21,549 bases of DNA from Piscirickettsiaceae bacterium (GTDB lineage: Bacteria > Pseudomonadota > Gammaproteobacteria > Methylococcales > Cycloclasticaceae), in NCBI GenBank assembly GCA_002401365.1, contig NVSW01000051.1:1-21549 (forward strand), read 5' to 3'. Made by a program: the position numbers and the translations under genes. Under the pieces are notes generated by a model. It did no database searches, was not told the DNA's origin, and saw nothing but the letters and a program-made list of their open reading frames with translations. This document shows positions 14,628 to 21,549 of the stretch, in pieces; position 1 is the stretch's first letter; every line of letters begins with the position of its first letter.

Positions 14628-15846
14628 CTCGGATAAACAAACAGCAGTGAAAGACTATAACTTACCCGATGACGCTGGACACTTTGGGCCCTATGGAGGT
14701 GTTTTCGTCGCTGAATCATTGATGGAATCGATTGAGGAACTAAACAATGCATATAAAAAGTATATGCATGACCCAGATTTTTTAAAGGAATTAGATGCCG
14801 ACTTGCATGATTATGTCGGTCGACCTTCTCCCATCTACCATGCGCAAAGGTTAAGCAATGAGAATGGTGGCGCACAAATTTATCTCAAACGTGAAGACCT
14901 CAATCACACGGGGGCACATAAAATAAACAATACAGTAGGCCAGGCACTACTTGCTAAACGCATGGGTAAAACGCGTATTATTGCTGAAACAGGGGCAGGG
15001 CAACACGGTGTTGCTACCGCAACGGTTGCCGCACGTTTAGGCTTGGAATGCGTGGTGTACATGGGTGCAAAAGATATTCAACGTCAATCCCCTAATGTAT
15101 ATCGGATGAAGTTATTAGGTGCTGAGGTTGTATCCGTTACGTCTGGCTCGCAAACGTTAAAAGACGCACTTAATGAAGCGATGCGGGACTGGGTAACAAA
15201 TATTGATACGACCTATTATATTATTGGAACGGTGGCTGGGCCGCATCCTTACCCAGCTATGGTGAGAGATTTTCAAACCATTATCGGGCGTGAATCTCGG
15301 CAACAAATGCTCGATAAAACGGGCCGTTTACCTGATGCCCTAGTTGCGTGCGTTGGTGGTGGGTCAAACGCGATAGGCCTGTTTTATCCATTTATTGGTG
15401 ATGAAGATGTTGCTATTTACGGCGTAGAAGCGGCCGGTTTGGGCATAGATACTGGACGCCATTCAGCGCCATTATCAGCAGGTAAGCCTGGCGTTTTACA
15501 TGGCAATAGAACCTATTTGATGGCTGATGAGAATGGCTCAATTATGGAGACGCATTCAATTTCGGCTGGTTTGGATTACCCAGGGGTTGGCCCAGAGCAT
15601 TCATGGCTTAAAGATATTGGGCGTGTAGATTATGTCGGCATCACAGACGAAGAAGCCTTACAGGCATTCCATCAGCTAACGCGGGTTGAGGGAATTATTC
15701 CTGCACTCGAGTCTAGTCATGCCGTTGCTTATGCGTGCAAGTTGGCTAAAACCATGGGGCCAGATAAAAATATACTGGTCAACTTATCAGGCCGAGGAGA
15801 TAAAGATATTTTTACCATCGCTAAACTTGAGGGCATTGAATTATGA
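14620..15846 (+). CDS. trpB: Tryptophan synthase beta subunit TrpB
   Basis: A 408-residue PLP enzyme that joins indole and serine to give tryptophan. The Schiff-base lysine is Lys101 in NHTGAHKINN, the catalytic Glu lies in AETGAGQHG, and the phosphate-binding loop is GGGSNAIG. The N-terminus FGPYGGVFVAESL and C-terminal LSGRGDKDIFT are typical of the TrpB1 class that pairs with TrpA. An in-frame ATG at 14602 would add six residues; the ATG at 14620 is preferred because it begins MSDSDKQ and sits in the trpF stop overlap, with GAGG (14604-14607) upstream. It overlaps trpA by four bases (ATGA), which fits production of the alpha2-beta2 complex in equal amounts. Confidence 0.97.
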   Translation: MSDSDKQTAVKDYNLPDDAGHFGPYGGVFVAESLMESIEELNNAYKKYMHDPDFLKELDADLHDYVGRPSPIYHAQRLSNENGGAQIYLKREDLNHTGAHKINNTVGQALLAKRMGKTRIIAETGAGQHGVATATVAARLGLECVVYMGAKDIQRQSPNVYRMKLLGAEVVSVTSGSQTLKDALNEAMRDWVTNIDTTYYIIGTVAGPHPYPAMVRDFQTIIGRESRQQMLDKTGRLPDALVACVGGGSNAIGLFYPFIGDEDVAIYGVEAAGLGIDTGRHSAPLSAGKPGVLHGNRTYLMADENGSIMETHSISAGLDYPGVGPEHSWLKDIGRVDYVGITDEEALQAFHQLTRVEGIIPALESSHAVAYACKLAKTMGPDKNILVNLSGRGDKDIFTIAKLEGIEL

Positions 15847-16646
15847 GCCGTTTAGACGATTGTTTTGAGGCCCTAAAGGTAACAGGCAAAAAAGCCCTGA
15901 TACCTTTTATAACAGCGGGTGATCCGAGTGCTTCTTTTACGTTATCTTGTATGCACACAATGGTTAAAGCGGGTGCAAGTATTATAGAGCTGGGTGTTCC
16001 TTTTTCTGACCCAATGGCCGATGGACCTGTGATTCAACGAGCAAGTGAGCGCGCATTAGCGTCAGGCATGTCACTGAAAGGTGTGCTAAAAATAGTTAAA
16101 TTATTTAGGCAGTTAGACCCGTCCACTCCAGTCGTGTTAATGGGTTACCTTAATCCGATAGAATGTATGGGTTACGAGGCGTTCGCTTGTGCAGCTGAAG
16201 AGGCTGGCGTTGATGGCGTGTTAACGGTAGATATTCCGCCAGAAGAAAGTGCCAAGCTAAATGATGTCTACCACAGGCATCATATTGCACCGATCTTTTT
16301 ATTGTCACCGACCAGTAATGAAACTCGGATTAAAAAAATTGCGGCAGTTGCACAAGGTTATATTTACTACGTGTCTCTGAAAGGCGTAACGGGCGCGGGC
16401 AATCTTGAGTTAAACGATATTGATGAACATGTAGCGGCTATTAAAAAGCACACAAATATACCGGTAGCCATTGGCTTCGGTATAAAAACGGCTGACATTG
16501 CGTCAGATATTGCTAAAATAGGTGATGCGGTTGTGGTTGGGAGCGCGTTAATTAATTGTATTACCCAGCACACAGGGGATGATGCTAAAGCAGAGCAAGC
16601 GGTGGATGAATTATTGCACAGTATGCGAATTGCGATGGATGCATAA
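15843..16646 (+). CDS. trpA: Tryptophan synthase alpha subunit TrpA
   Basis: A 267-residue TIM-barrel subunit that cleaves indole-3-glycerol phosphate and passes indole through a tunnel to TrpB. The catalytic residues Glu49 (IIELGVPFSDP) and Asp60 (MADGPVIQ) fall at the same numbers as in the Salmonella enzyme. The phosphate-binding parts YVSLKGVTGAG and PVAIGFGIK are present. Full length. It follows trpB with an ATGA overlap and precedes accD by 26 bases. Confidence 0.97.
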   Translation: MSRLDDCFEALKVTGKKALIPFITAGDPSASFTLSCMHTMVKAGASIIELGVPFSDPMADGPVIQRASERALASGMSLKGVLKIVKLFRQLDPSTPVVLMGYLNPIECMGYEAFACAAEEAGVDGVLTVDIPPEESAKLNDVYHRHHIAPIFLLSPTSNETRIKKIAAVAQGYIYYVSLKGVTGAGNLELNDIDEHVAAIKKHTNIPVAIGFGIKTADIASDIAKIGDAVVVGSALINCITQHTGDDAKAEQAVDELLHSMRIAMDA

Positions 16647-16672
16647 TAACTGCATAAATTAAAGGTGAGAAT

Positions 16673-17614
16673 ATGAGTTGGTTTGAAAAATTAATTCCAG
16701 ACAGAATCAGGATTGATGCAATAAGCAAAAGCTCTGTACCTGAAGGGCTTTGGTGTAAGTGTGATAGTTGTAATAGCGTTTTGTATAAAACAGACTTAGA
16801 AAAGAACTATAGCGTTTGTCCAAAATGCGACCACCACCTGCGTTTAACAGGGCGTGCTCGGCTTAATATGTTTTTAGACGAGGCCGATAGAGTTGAAATT
16901 GGGGTTAATCTAAAATCTAGAGATCCGCTTAAATTTAAAGACAGTAAAAAATATAAAGATCGTCACTCAGCGGCCGTTAAAGCGACCGGAGAAAAGGATG
17001 CCTTAATCGTGATGAAAGGCAAATTGCTTGGCTCTGGTATTGTAGCCGCTGCATTTGATTTTTCATTTATGGGTGGCTCCATGGGCTCAGTGGTTGGGGA
17101 GCGTTTTGTTCGAGCTGTTAATGAATCAATGGATGCAAATATTCCTTTAGTGTGTTTTTCTGCTAGTGGTGGAGCACGCATGCAAGAGTCATTGTTTTCA
17201 TTATTTCAAATGGCTAAAACGAGTGCTGCACTTGCTAAGCTTGCGGACAAAAAAATTCCATTTATCTCTGTATTAACCGACCCAACAATGGGCGGAGTTT
17301 CAGCAAGCTTGGCTATGTTGGGAGATATTCATATTGCTGAACCCAATGCATTAGTGGGGTTTGCAGGGCAGCGCGTTATTGAACAAACTGTTAGTGAAAA
17401 ATTACCTGAAGGTTTTCAACGTAGTGAGTTTTTATTAGAACACGGGGCAATTGATATGATTGTTGATCGTCGTGAGCTACGCGAAACTATTGCAAGAATA
17501 CTATCAATGTTGGCATTTTCTGATGTTAATGATGGCAATAAAGGCGAGATTGATGAAGGTGAATATTCCAATGAAGACGTTCCCGTCGTTGATGTTATAG
17601 AGGATGATAAATAA
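16673..17614 (+). CDS. accD: Acetyl-CoA carboxylase carboxyltransferase subunit beta (AccD)
   Basis: A 313-residue beta subunit of the acetyl-CoA carboxyltransferase, which makes malonyl-CoA for fatty-acid synthesis together with AccA. The N-terminal Cys4 zinc finger is C30-x2-C33 ... C49-x2-C52 (KCDSCNSVLY ... CPKCDHH); an additional Cys28 sits two residues before it. The crotonase-fold domain shows FMGGSMGSVVGERFVRA, SASGGARMQES and PTMGGVSASLAMLGD. The last 30 or so residues are acidic and variable (GEIDEGEYSNEDVPVVDVIEDD). A good Shine-Dalgarno, AAAGGTGAG, precedes the ATG. folC starts two bases after the stop. Confidence 0.97.
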   Translation: MSWFEKLIPDRIRIDAISKSSVPEGLWCKCDSCNSVLYKTDLEKNYSVCPKCDHHLRLTGRARLNMFLDEADRVEIGVNLKSRDPLKFKDSKKYKDRHSAAVKATGEKDALIVMKGKLLGSGIVAAAFDFSFMGGSMGSVVGERFVRAVNESMDANIPLVCFSASGGARMQESLFSLFQMAKTSAALAKLADKKIPFISVLTDPTMGGVSASLAMLGDIHIAEPNALVGFAGQRVIEQTVSEKLPEGFQRSEFLLEHGAIDMIVDRRELRETIARILSMLAFSDVNDGNKGEIDEGEYSNEDVPVVDVIEDDK

Positions 17615-17616
17615 TA

Positions 17617-18897
17617 TTGACCTCAAGATCGGGCTTATCGTCATCTTCAACGTTAAACGATTGGCTTGCTTGGCAAGAGCGTAGCCATACCTCGGAAATT
17701 GACCTAGGGCTAGCCCGCGTCAATCTGGTATATCAACGCCTTTGTAAAGATCAACAAGGTTCAATTTTTACCATAACGGTTGCCGGCACCAATGGTAAAG
17801 GCTCTTCTGTCGCATTGCTTGAGACTATACTTTTAGCTGCCGGGTATTCGGTTGGCGTGTACAGTACGCCACATCTTCATGACTACAATGAACGGATACG
17901 CATTAATGGTGCGGCGGTTGAAAGCGACCTTATTACGACGTCGTTTACAGCGATAGATCAAGCTCGCTTAAACGTTAGCCTAAGTTATTTTGAGTTTGGC
18001 ACCCTAGCGGCTTTAGATATATTTGCAAAAAACACTGTAGATATCCAAATTCTAGAAGTTGGCTTGGGTGGGCGCTTAGATGCCGTTAATATTGTTGATG
18101 CAGATGCAGCCCTCATTACTAGTATTGCTTTGGACCATATGGACTGGTTAGGTTCAGATATTTCGAGTATTGCATTTGAAAAGGCGGGTATATTTCGGCC
18201 GCAACAAAAAGCAGTTTGTGGTGATAGTACCGTACCTCTCACATTAATTAACCATGCACAGACACTACAAACAGACTTAATCTGCGCGGGCACTGATTTT
18301 GACGTATTGATTGCTGAATCTTCATGGGAACTTATTGCAGATCATCGGTTGGCAGGTAATTATCCAATGCCGGCTTTGAAAGGTCAGCACCAAGTACAAA
18401 ATGCGGCAGCAGTCATCACCTTGCTTGCACACATTGGATCCCAATTAGCCATTAGTAAAAAGCATATAAATGATGGTCTTGCTAATGTTTCTCTGCAAGG
18501 GCGGTTGCAATTAATTGCAGGGCAGCCTGCTATATTGCTTGATGTTGCGCATAACCCTGAAGCGGCTCAAGTATTGGCTAATTATGTATCAGAGCAGAAT
18601 GATTATGGTGATATTCGGGTGGTTTTCTCGATTTTGGCAGATAAAGATTTAGCAGGTGTTGTTTTACCTTTTCAGAGTAAGGTGAAAAAATGGTACATTG
18701 CGCCTATAGAAACAAATAGAGCGCAGCCAGTTACTACTATTAACAATGCTATATTACGAGGCTCTGCCGCCGATTGTGAAATTTTCGAGTCAATTTCGTT
18801 AGCATTCCAAACTGCAAGAGCTGAGGCGGCGACAAATGATTTGATTGTTTGTTTTGGCTCTTTTTATGTGGTAGAAGCTTGTTTAGAAACGCTATAA
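17617..18897 (+). CDS. folC: Bifunctional folylpolyglutamate / dihydrofolate synthase FolC
   Basis: A 426-residue Mur-ligase-type enzyme that adds L-glutamate to dihydropteroate and extends the folate polyglutamate tail. The ATP-binding loop is GTNGKGSS (residues 57-64); STPHLHDYNERIRING, EVGLGGRLDAVN and the ending domain motif LLDVAHNPEAA are typical. The start is TTG at 17617, two bases after accD; no ATG occurs before the conserved TLNDWLAWQERSH segment. AGGA (17601-17604) is the nearest ribosome-binding candidate, at a long 12-base spacing. accD-folC-dedD-cvpA-purF is a long-conserved gammaproteobacterial order. Confidence 0.95.
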   Translation: MTSRSGLSSSSTLNDWLAWQERSHTSEIDLGLARVNLVYQRLCKDQQGSIFTITVAGTNGKGSSVALLETILLAAGYSVGVYSTPHLHDYNERIRINGAAVESDLITTSFTAIDQARLNVSLSYFEFGTLAALDIFAKNTVDIQILEVGLGGRLDAVNIVDADAALITSIALDHMDWLGSDISSIAFEKAGIFRPQQKAVCGDSTVPLTLINHAQTLQTDLICAGTDFDVLIAESSWELIADHRLAGNYPMPALKGQHQVQNAAAVITLLAHIGSQLAISKKHINDGLANVSLQGRLQLIAGQPAILLDVAHNPEAAQVLANYVSEQNDYGDIRVVFSILADKDLAGVVLPFQSKVKKWYIAPIETNRAQPVTTINNAILRGSAADCEIFESISLAFQTARAEAATNDLIVCFGSFYVVEACLETL

Positions 18898-18940
18898 TAT
18901 TAACTTAACAAATCAACTGTCGAAATTTAAACTTAGGCTT

Positions 18941-19456
18941 ATGGAACAACCACTAAAACAACGGTTAATTGGTGCCACTATTATTATTGCGTTGGCGGTT
19001 ATATTTTTACCGATGTTAATTGGTCAAAAACCGATGCAACCAGAAGAAGTGGTGATTGAAATACCTAAGCCGCCAGAAGAATTGAATTCACGTATTTTAC
19101 CGCTGCCGGAACAAAACTCTGATCTATTGGCGGAGGTTAAAATTAAAAAAGATAAGACGGTTGTTATTAGTAAACCGAACATTCCAAAACCACCCAAAAA
19201 AGCAGCTGTTGAAGGTTTAAAAGCATGGGTTGTTCAGGTGGGCAGTTTTTCGGATAAAAAGAATGCAGATGCACTATCAGTAACATTAATTAAGGCTGGG
19301 TTTACTGCTTTTGTAGATCCAGGTTCTAATCCAAAAGGTGATATTTACCGTGTGAAAGTTGGCCCAGAGTTAAGTCGAGAAAAAGCGGATAAATTGGCTT
19401 TAACCATAAAGCAAAAACAAAAGTTAACCAAAGCTATCGTTGTCCAATATCCATAG
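18941..19456 (+). CDS. dedD: DedD-like SPOR-domain cell-division protein
   Basis: A 171-residue protein with a short cytoplasmic N-terminus (MEQPLKQRLIG), one membrane helix (about 9-27), a proline- and lysine-rich linker, and a C-terminal SPOR domain (about 91-170: AWVVQVGSFSDKKNADALSVTL ... YRVKVGPELSREKADKLA). SPOR domains bind septal peptidoglycan stripped of stem peptides, so the protein is expected at the division site. Position between folC and cvpA identifies it as the DedD orthologue. It is shorter than E. coli DedD (220), mostly because of a shorter linker. It follows folC after 43 bases, the largest gap in this block. Confidence 0.9.
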   Translation: MEQPLKQRLIGATIIIALAVIFLPMLIGQKPMQPEEVVIEIPKPPEELNSRILPLPEQNSDLLAEVKIKKDKTVVISKPNIPKPPKKAAVEGLKAWVVQVGSFSDKKNADALSVTLIKAGFTAFVDPGSNPKGDIYRVKVGPELSREKADKLALTIKQKQKLTKAIVVQYP

Positions 19457-19458
19457 CG

Positions 19459-19971
19459 ATGTTTGATGTGTCATTAGATAGCTTGATTTGGGTTGATTTT
19501 GTTATTATTGGGATCATTGCGCTTTCTGCCATAATAGGCTTATTTCGAGGGTTGGTTAAAGAAGCCTTTTCATTAGGCACTTGGTTGGTATCAATTTGGG
19601 TTGCTATTAATTATAGTCAGGCGTTTTCTATTTATTTTAATGATTATATCGACGTTCCATCCGTTAGAATTGCCGTTGCTTTTATCTGTTTGCTATTACT
19701 AACGTTAATACTTGGTGGCATGTTGTCTTACTTGCTGAGCCAAATTGTGGACAAAACTGGGCTAACGGGTACCGATAGGTTTGCAGGGTTTTTATTTGGT
19801 GTTGGGCGGGGTGTCGTTGTAATGTCGGTGCTTATTTTATTAGCAGGTTTAACGCCTTTACCGCAAGACCCATGGTGGACTGAATCAACGCTTATTGGCC
19901 CATTTCAGGAACTATCGGTATGGTTAAGGTCTCAAATACCTGAAGGTATCACTGAATATCTTTCTTATTAA
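19459..19971 (+). CDS. cvpA: CvpA family membrane protein (colicin V production protein)
   Basis: A 170-residue inner-membrane protein with four predicted helices (about 11-30, 37-55, 68-93 and 107-131) and the family pattern LIWVDFVIIGIIALSAIIGLFRGLVKEA at the start, plus DRFAGFLFGVGRGVV. The family is named for its requirement in colicin V export in E. coli. Elsewhere it is linked to envelope homeostasis and stress resistance; its molecular role is unclear. It starts two bases after dedD and precedes purF, as in E. coli and Pseudomonas. Confidence 0.93.
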   Translation: MFDVSLDSLIWVDFVIIGIIALSAIIGLFRGLVKEAFSLGTWLVSIWVAINYSQAFSIYFNDYIDVPSVRIAVAFICLLLLTLILGGMLSYLLSQIVDKTGLTGTDRFAGFLFGVGRGVVVMSVLILLAGLTPLPQDPWWTESTLIGPFQELSVWLRSQIPEGITEYLSY

Positions 19972-19999
19972 ATTTTTATTGATTTAGGTATATATCATT

Positions 20000-21508
20000 A
20001 TGTGTGGAATTGCTGGTGTTGTTGCTCAACAAAATGTTAACCAAGAGTTGTATGAAGCGTTGACGGTGCTTCAGCATCGCGGACAAGATGCGGCTGGAAT
20101 AGTCACCTGCGAGGGTAGTAAGTTGCATTTGCGTAAAGCTAATGGTTTGGTACGAGATGTTTTTAGAACCAGTCATATGCTCGAATTAACCGGTAACATG
20201 GGGATTGGCCATGTGCGTTATCCAACAGCGGGTTGTTCCAGTTCGGCTGAAGCACAACCATTTTATGTGAATTCACCCTTCGGTATCACGCTGGCGCACA
20301 ATGGTAATTTAACCAATGCTGAAGCACTAAAGCATGAGCTGTTTGTTGAAGATCAACGTCATATAAACACTGATTCTGATTCCGAAATACTGTTGAACGT
20401 ATTTGCCCATGAGTTACAGCGGCTGGGAAAGCTGAAGCTTAATGAGAAGGATGTTTTTAAGGCCGTTGCTGCTGTTCATAAACGATGTGAGGGCGCTTAC
20501 GCTGTTGTTGCCATGATCACGGGTTTTGGTGTAGTTGGTTTTCGTGATCCAAATGGCATTCGCCCTATATGTTTTGGTTTACGTGAGACTGACCAAGGTA
20601 ATGAATACATGATTGCATCAGAATCTGTTGCACTTGATGCTCAAGAGTTTAAATTAGTGAGAGATATTGCTCCGGGCGAAGCCATTTTCATCAAAAAAGG
20701 CGGTATTATCCACACTCAACAATGCGCAGAAAACCCCGTCTTGACGCCCTGTATTTTTGAATACGTTTACCTTGCTAGGCCCGACTCAATAATTGATAAC
20801 GTTTCGGTGTATAAATCACGTTTAAGAATGGGTGAGAAGTTAGCGGAAAAGATTAAGCGCCTGAGACCTGAACACGACATAGATGTGGTGATTCCAATAC
20901 CTGATACCAGTCGAACATCTGCATTGCAGTTAGCCAATATGCTTGACATTAAATACCGTGAAGGGTTTATTAAAAATAGATATATTGGCAGAACGTTTAT
21001 CATGCCAGGGCAACAAGAACGGAGAAAATCGGTTAGGCGTAAACTTAATGCCATTGGCTTGGAGTTTAAAGGCAAGAATGTTCTTCTGGTTGATGACTCC
21101 ATTGTTCGCGGCACTACATCGGGACAAATTATAAAACTTGCTAGGGAAGCGGGCGCAAAAAAAGTGTATTTTGCTTCAGCGGCCCCCCCTGTTCGCTATC
21201 CGAATGTCTACGGTATAGATATGCCGGCAGTTGATGAATTAGTTGCGCACGACAAGACAATTGAAGAAGTGCAGCAAGCAATAGGCGCAGATTGGCTTAT
21301 TTATCAAGATTTAGATGATCTCTATGAATCTGTGCGTAAACGTAATCCTAATATTGTTGATTTTGATGCAGCTTGTTTTAATCAAAAATATGTTACCGGA
21401 ACGGTCAGTGATGAATACCTTATCAAACAAGGTTTAAACCGTTCGGATGATAGTAAAGCTCAGAATGATTTAGATCAAACAGTGATTGAACTTCACAACA
21501 CACATTAA
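20000..21508 (+). CDS. purF: Amidophosphoribosyltransferase PurF
   Basis: A 502-residue enzyme for the committed step of purine synthesis, the transfer of glutamine amide nitrogen to PRPP. Cys2 (MCGIAGVV) becomes the N-terminal nucleophile after Met removal. The glutaminase domain includes GHVRYPT (Arg74), AHNGNLTN and the D/S-rich NTDSDSEI. The C-terminal domain carries the PRPP-binding motif VLLVDDSIVRGTTS (361-374). There is no propeptide and no cysteine quartet of the 4Fe-4S Bacillus type, so it belongs to the E. coli class. The ATG at 20000 is fixed by the catalytic cysteine. PurR-type control is known in enterics, but I saw no clear operator in the 28-base gap. Confidence 0.97.
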   Translation: MCGIAGVVAQQNVNQELYEALTVLQHRGQDAAGIVTCEGSKLHLRKANGLVRDVFRTSHMLELTGNMGIGHVRYPTAGCSSSAEAQPFYVNSPFGITLAHNGNLTNAEALKHELFVEDQRHINTDSDSEILLNVFAHELQRLGKLKLNEKDVFKAVAAVHKRCEGAYAVVAMITGFGVVGFRDPNGIRPICFGLRETDQGNEYMIASESVALDAQEFKLVRDIAPGEAIFIKKGGIIHTQQCAENPVLTPCIFEYVYLARPDSIIDNVSVYKSRLRMGEKLAEKIKRLRPEHDIDVVIPIPDTSRTSALQLANMLDIKYREGFIKNRYIGRTFIMPGQQERRKSVRRKLNAIGLEFKGKNVLLVDDSIVRGTTSGQIIKLAREAGAKKVYFASAAPPVRYPNVYGIDMPAVDELVAHDKTIEEVQQAIGADWLIYQDLDDLYESVRKRNPNIVDFDAACFNQKYVTGTVSDEYLIKQGLNRSDDSKAQNDLDQTVIELHNTH

Positions 21509-21531
21509 ACTCATTTTAAAAGGTTCGAAGT

Positions 21532-21549
21532 ATGTCTGATAGCGATTGG
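21532..21549 (+). CDS. Start of next gene (only six codons visible; possibly metZ)
   Basis: An ATG at 21532 follows AAAAGG (21518-21523), 23 bases after the purF stop, and the frame MSDSDW stays open to the window edge. In Pseudomonas the gene after purF is metZ (O-succinylhomoserine sulfhydrylase), so that is the first guess from synteny. Six residues are too few to identify a product. Confidence 0.4.

Noticed and set aside
18893..18898. TATAAT at the folC stop as a dedD promoter
   Set aside because: The hexamer is perfect, but the position 17 bases upstream (GGTAGA) has almost no -35 character, and the hexamer is largely formed by the folC stop context.
1..21549. CRISPR array, insertion sequence, tRNA/rRNA genes, prophage or defence system
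   Set aside because: No spaced direct repeats, transposase, integrase, terminal inverted repeats or tRNA-like cloverleaf was seen. The window is filled by conserved housekeeping genes with even base composition.

Overview
The window is a compact, low-GC stretch of a gammaproteobacterial chromosome. Almost every gene is a recognisable housekeeping gene. The order sdhB-sdhE-ygfX / nadB (divergent) / rpoE-rseA-rseB-rseC-mucD / lepA-lepB-DUF4845-rnc-era-recO-pdxJ, followed by truA-trpF-trpB-trpA-accD-folC-dedD-cvpA-purF, is characteristic of that class. Base composition is AT-rich, by eye around 40% GC, which fits low-GC free-living or marine lineages better than Pseudomonas. The exact genus cannot be fixed from the sequence alone. 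I see no mobile element, CRISPR array, tRNA, rRNA or phage gene.

Layout. Positions 1-1163 (+) hold the end of the succinate dehydrogenase locus: the 3' part of sdhB, the SdhA flavinylation factor sdhE, and a YgfX-like small membrane protein. Positions 1146-2753 (-) hold nadB, which meets ygfX tail to tail with an 18-base overlap. A 175-base intergenic region (2754-2928), the longest in the window, separates nadB from the envelope-stress locus. That locus (2929-6956, +) encodes an ECF sigma factor, its membrane anti-sigma factor, the periplasmic co-regulator, the RseC membrane protein and a periplasmic HtrA protease, and ends in a clear intrinsic terminator at 6982-7008.

Positions 7057-13183 (+) hold translation, secretion and RNA-processing genes: lepA, lepB, a DUF4845 protein, rnc, era, recO and pdxJ. 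Positions 13180-21508 (+) hold truA, the trpF-trpB-trpA trio, accD, folC, dedD, cvpA and purF. The window ends six codons into another gene. From lepA to purF the genes are packed with short gaps or 1-8 base overlaps and no terminator, so much of this 14 kb may be co-transcribed.

Functionally the window joins the respiratory chain (Sdh), NAD synthesis (NadB), sigma-E-type envelope stress control, protein export (LepB), ribosome maturation and RNA processing (LepA, Rnc, Era, TruA), recombination repair (RecO), and the synthesis of pyridoxal phosphate, tryptophan, fatty acids, folate and purines. I found no convincing undescribed system. The points most worth a second look are the palindromic leader just upstream of rpoE, the in-frame fusion of two normally separate conserved gene blocks at the pdxJ/truA overlap, and a few start-site and terminal-extension oddities.
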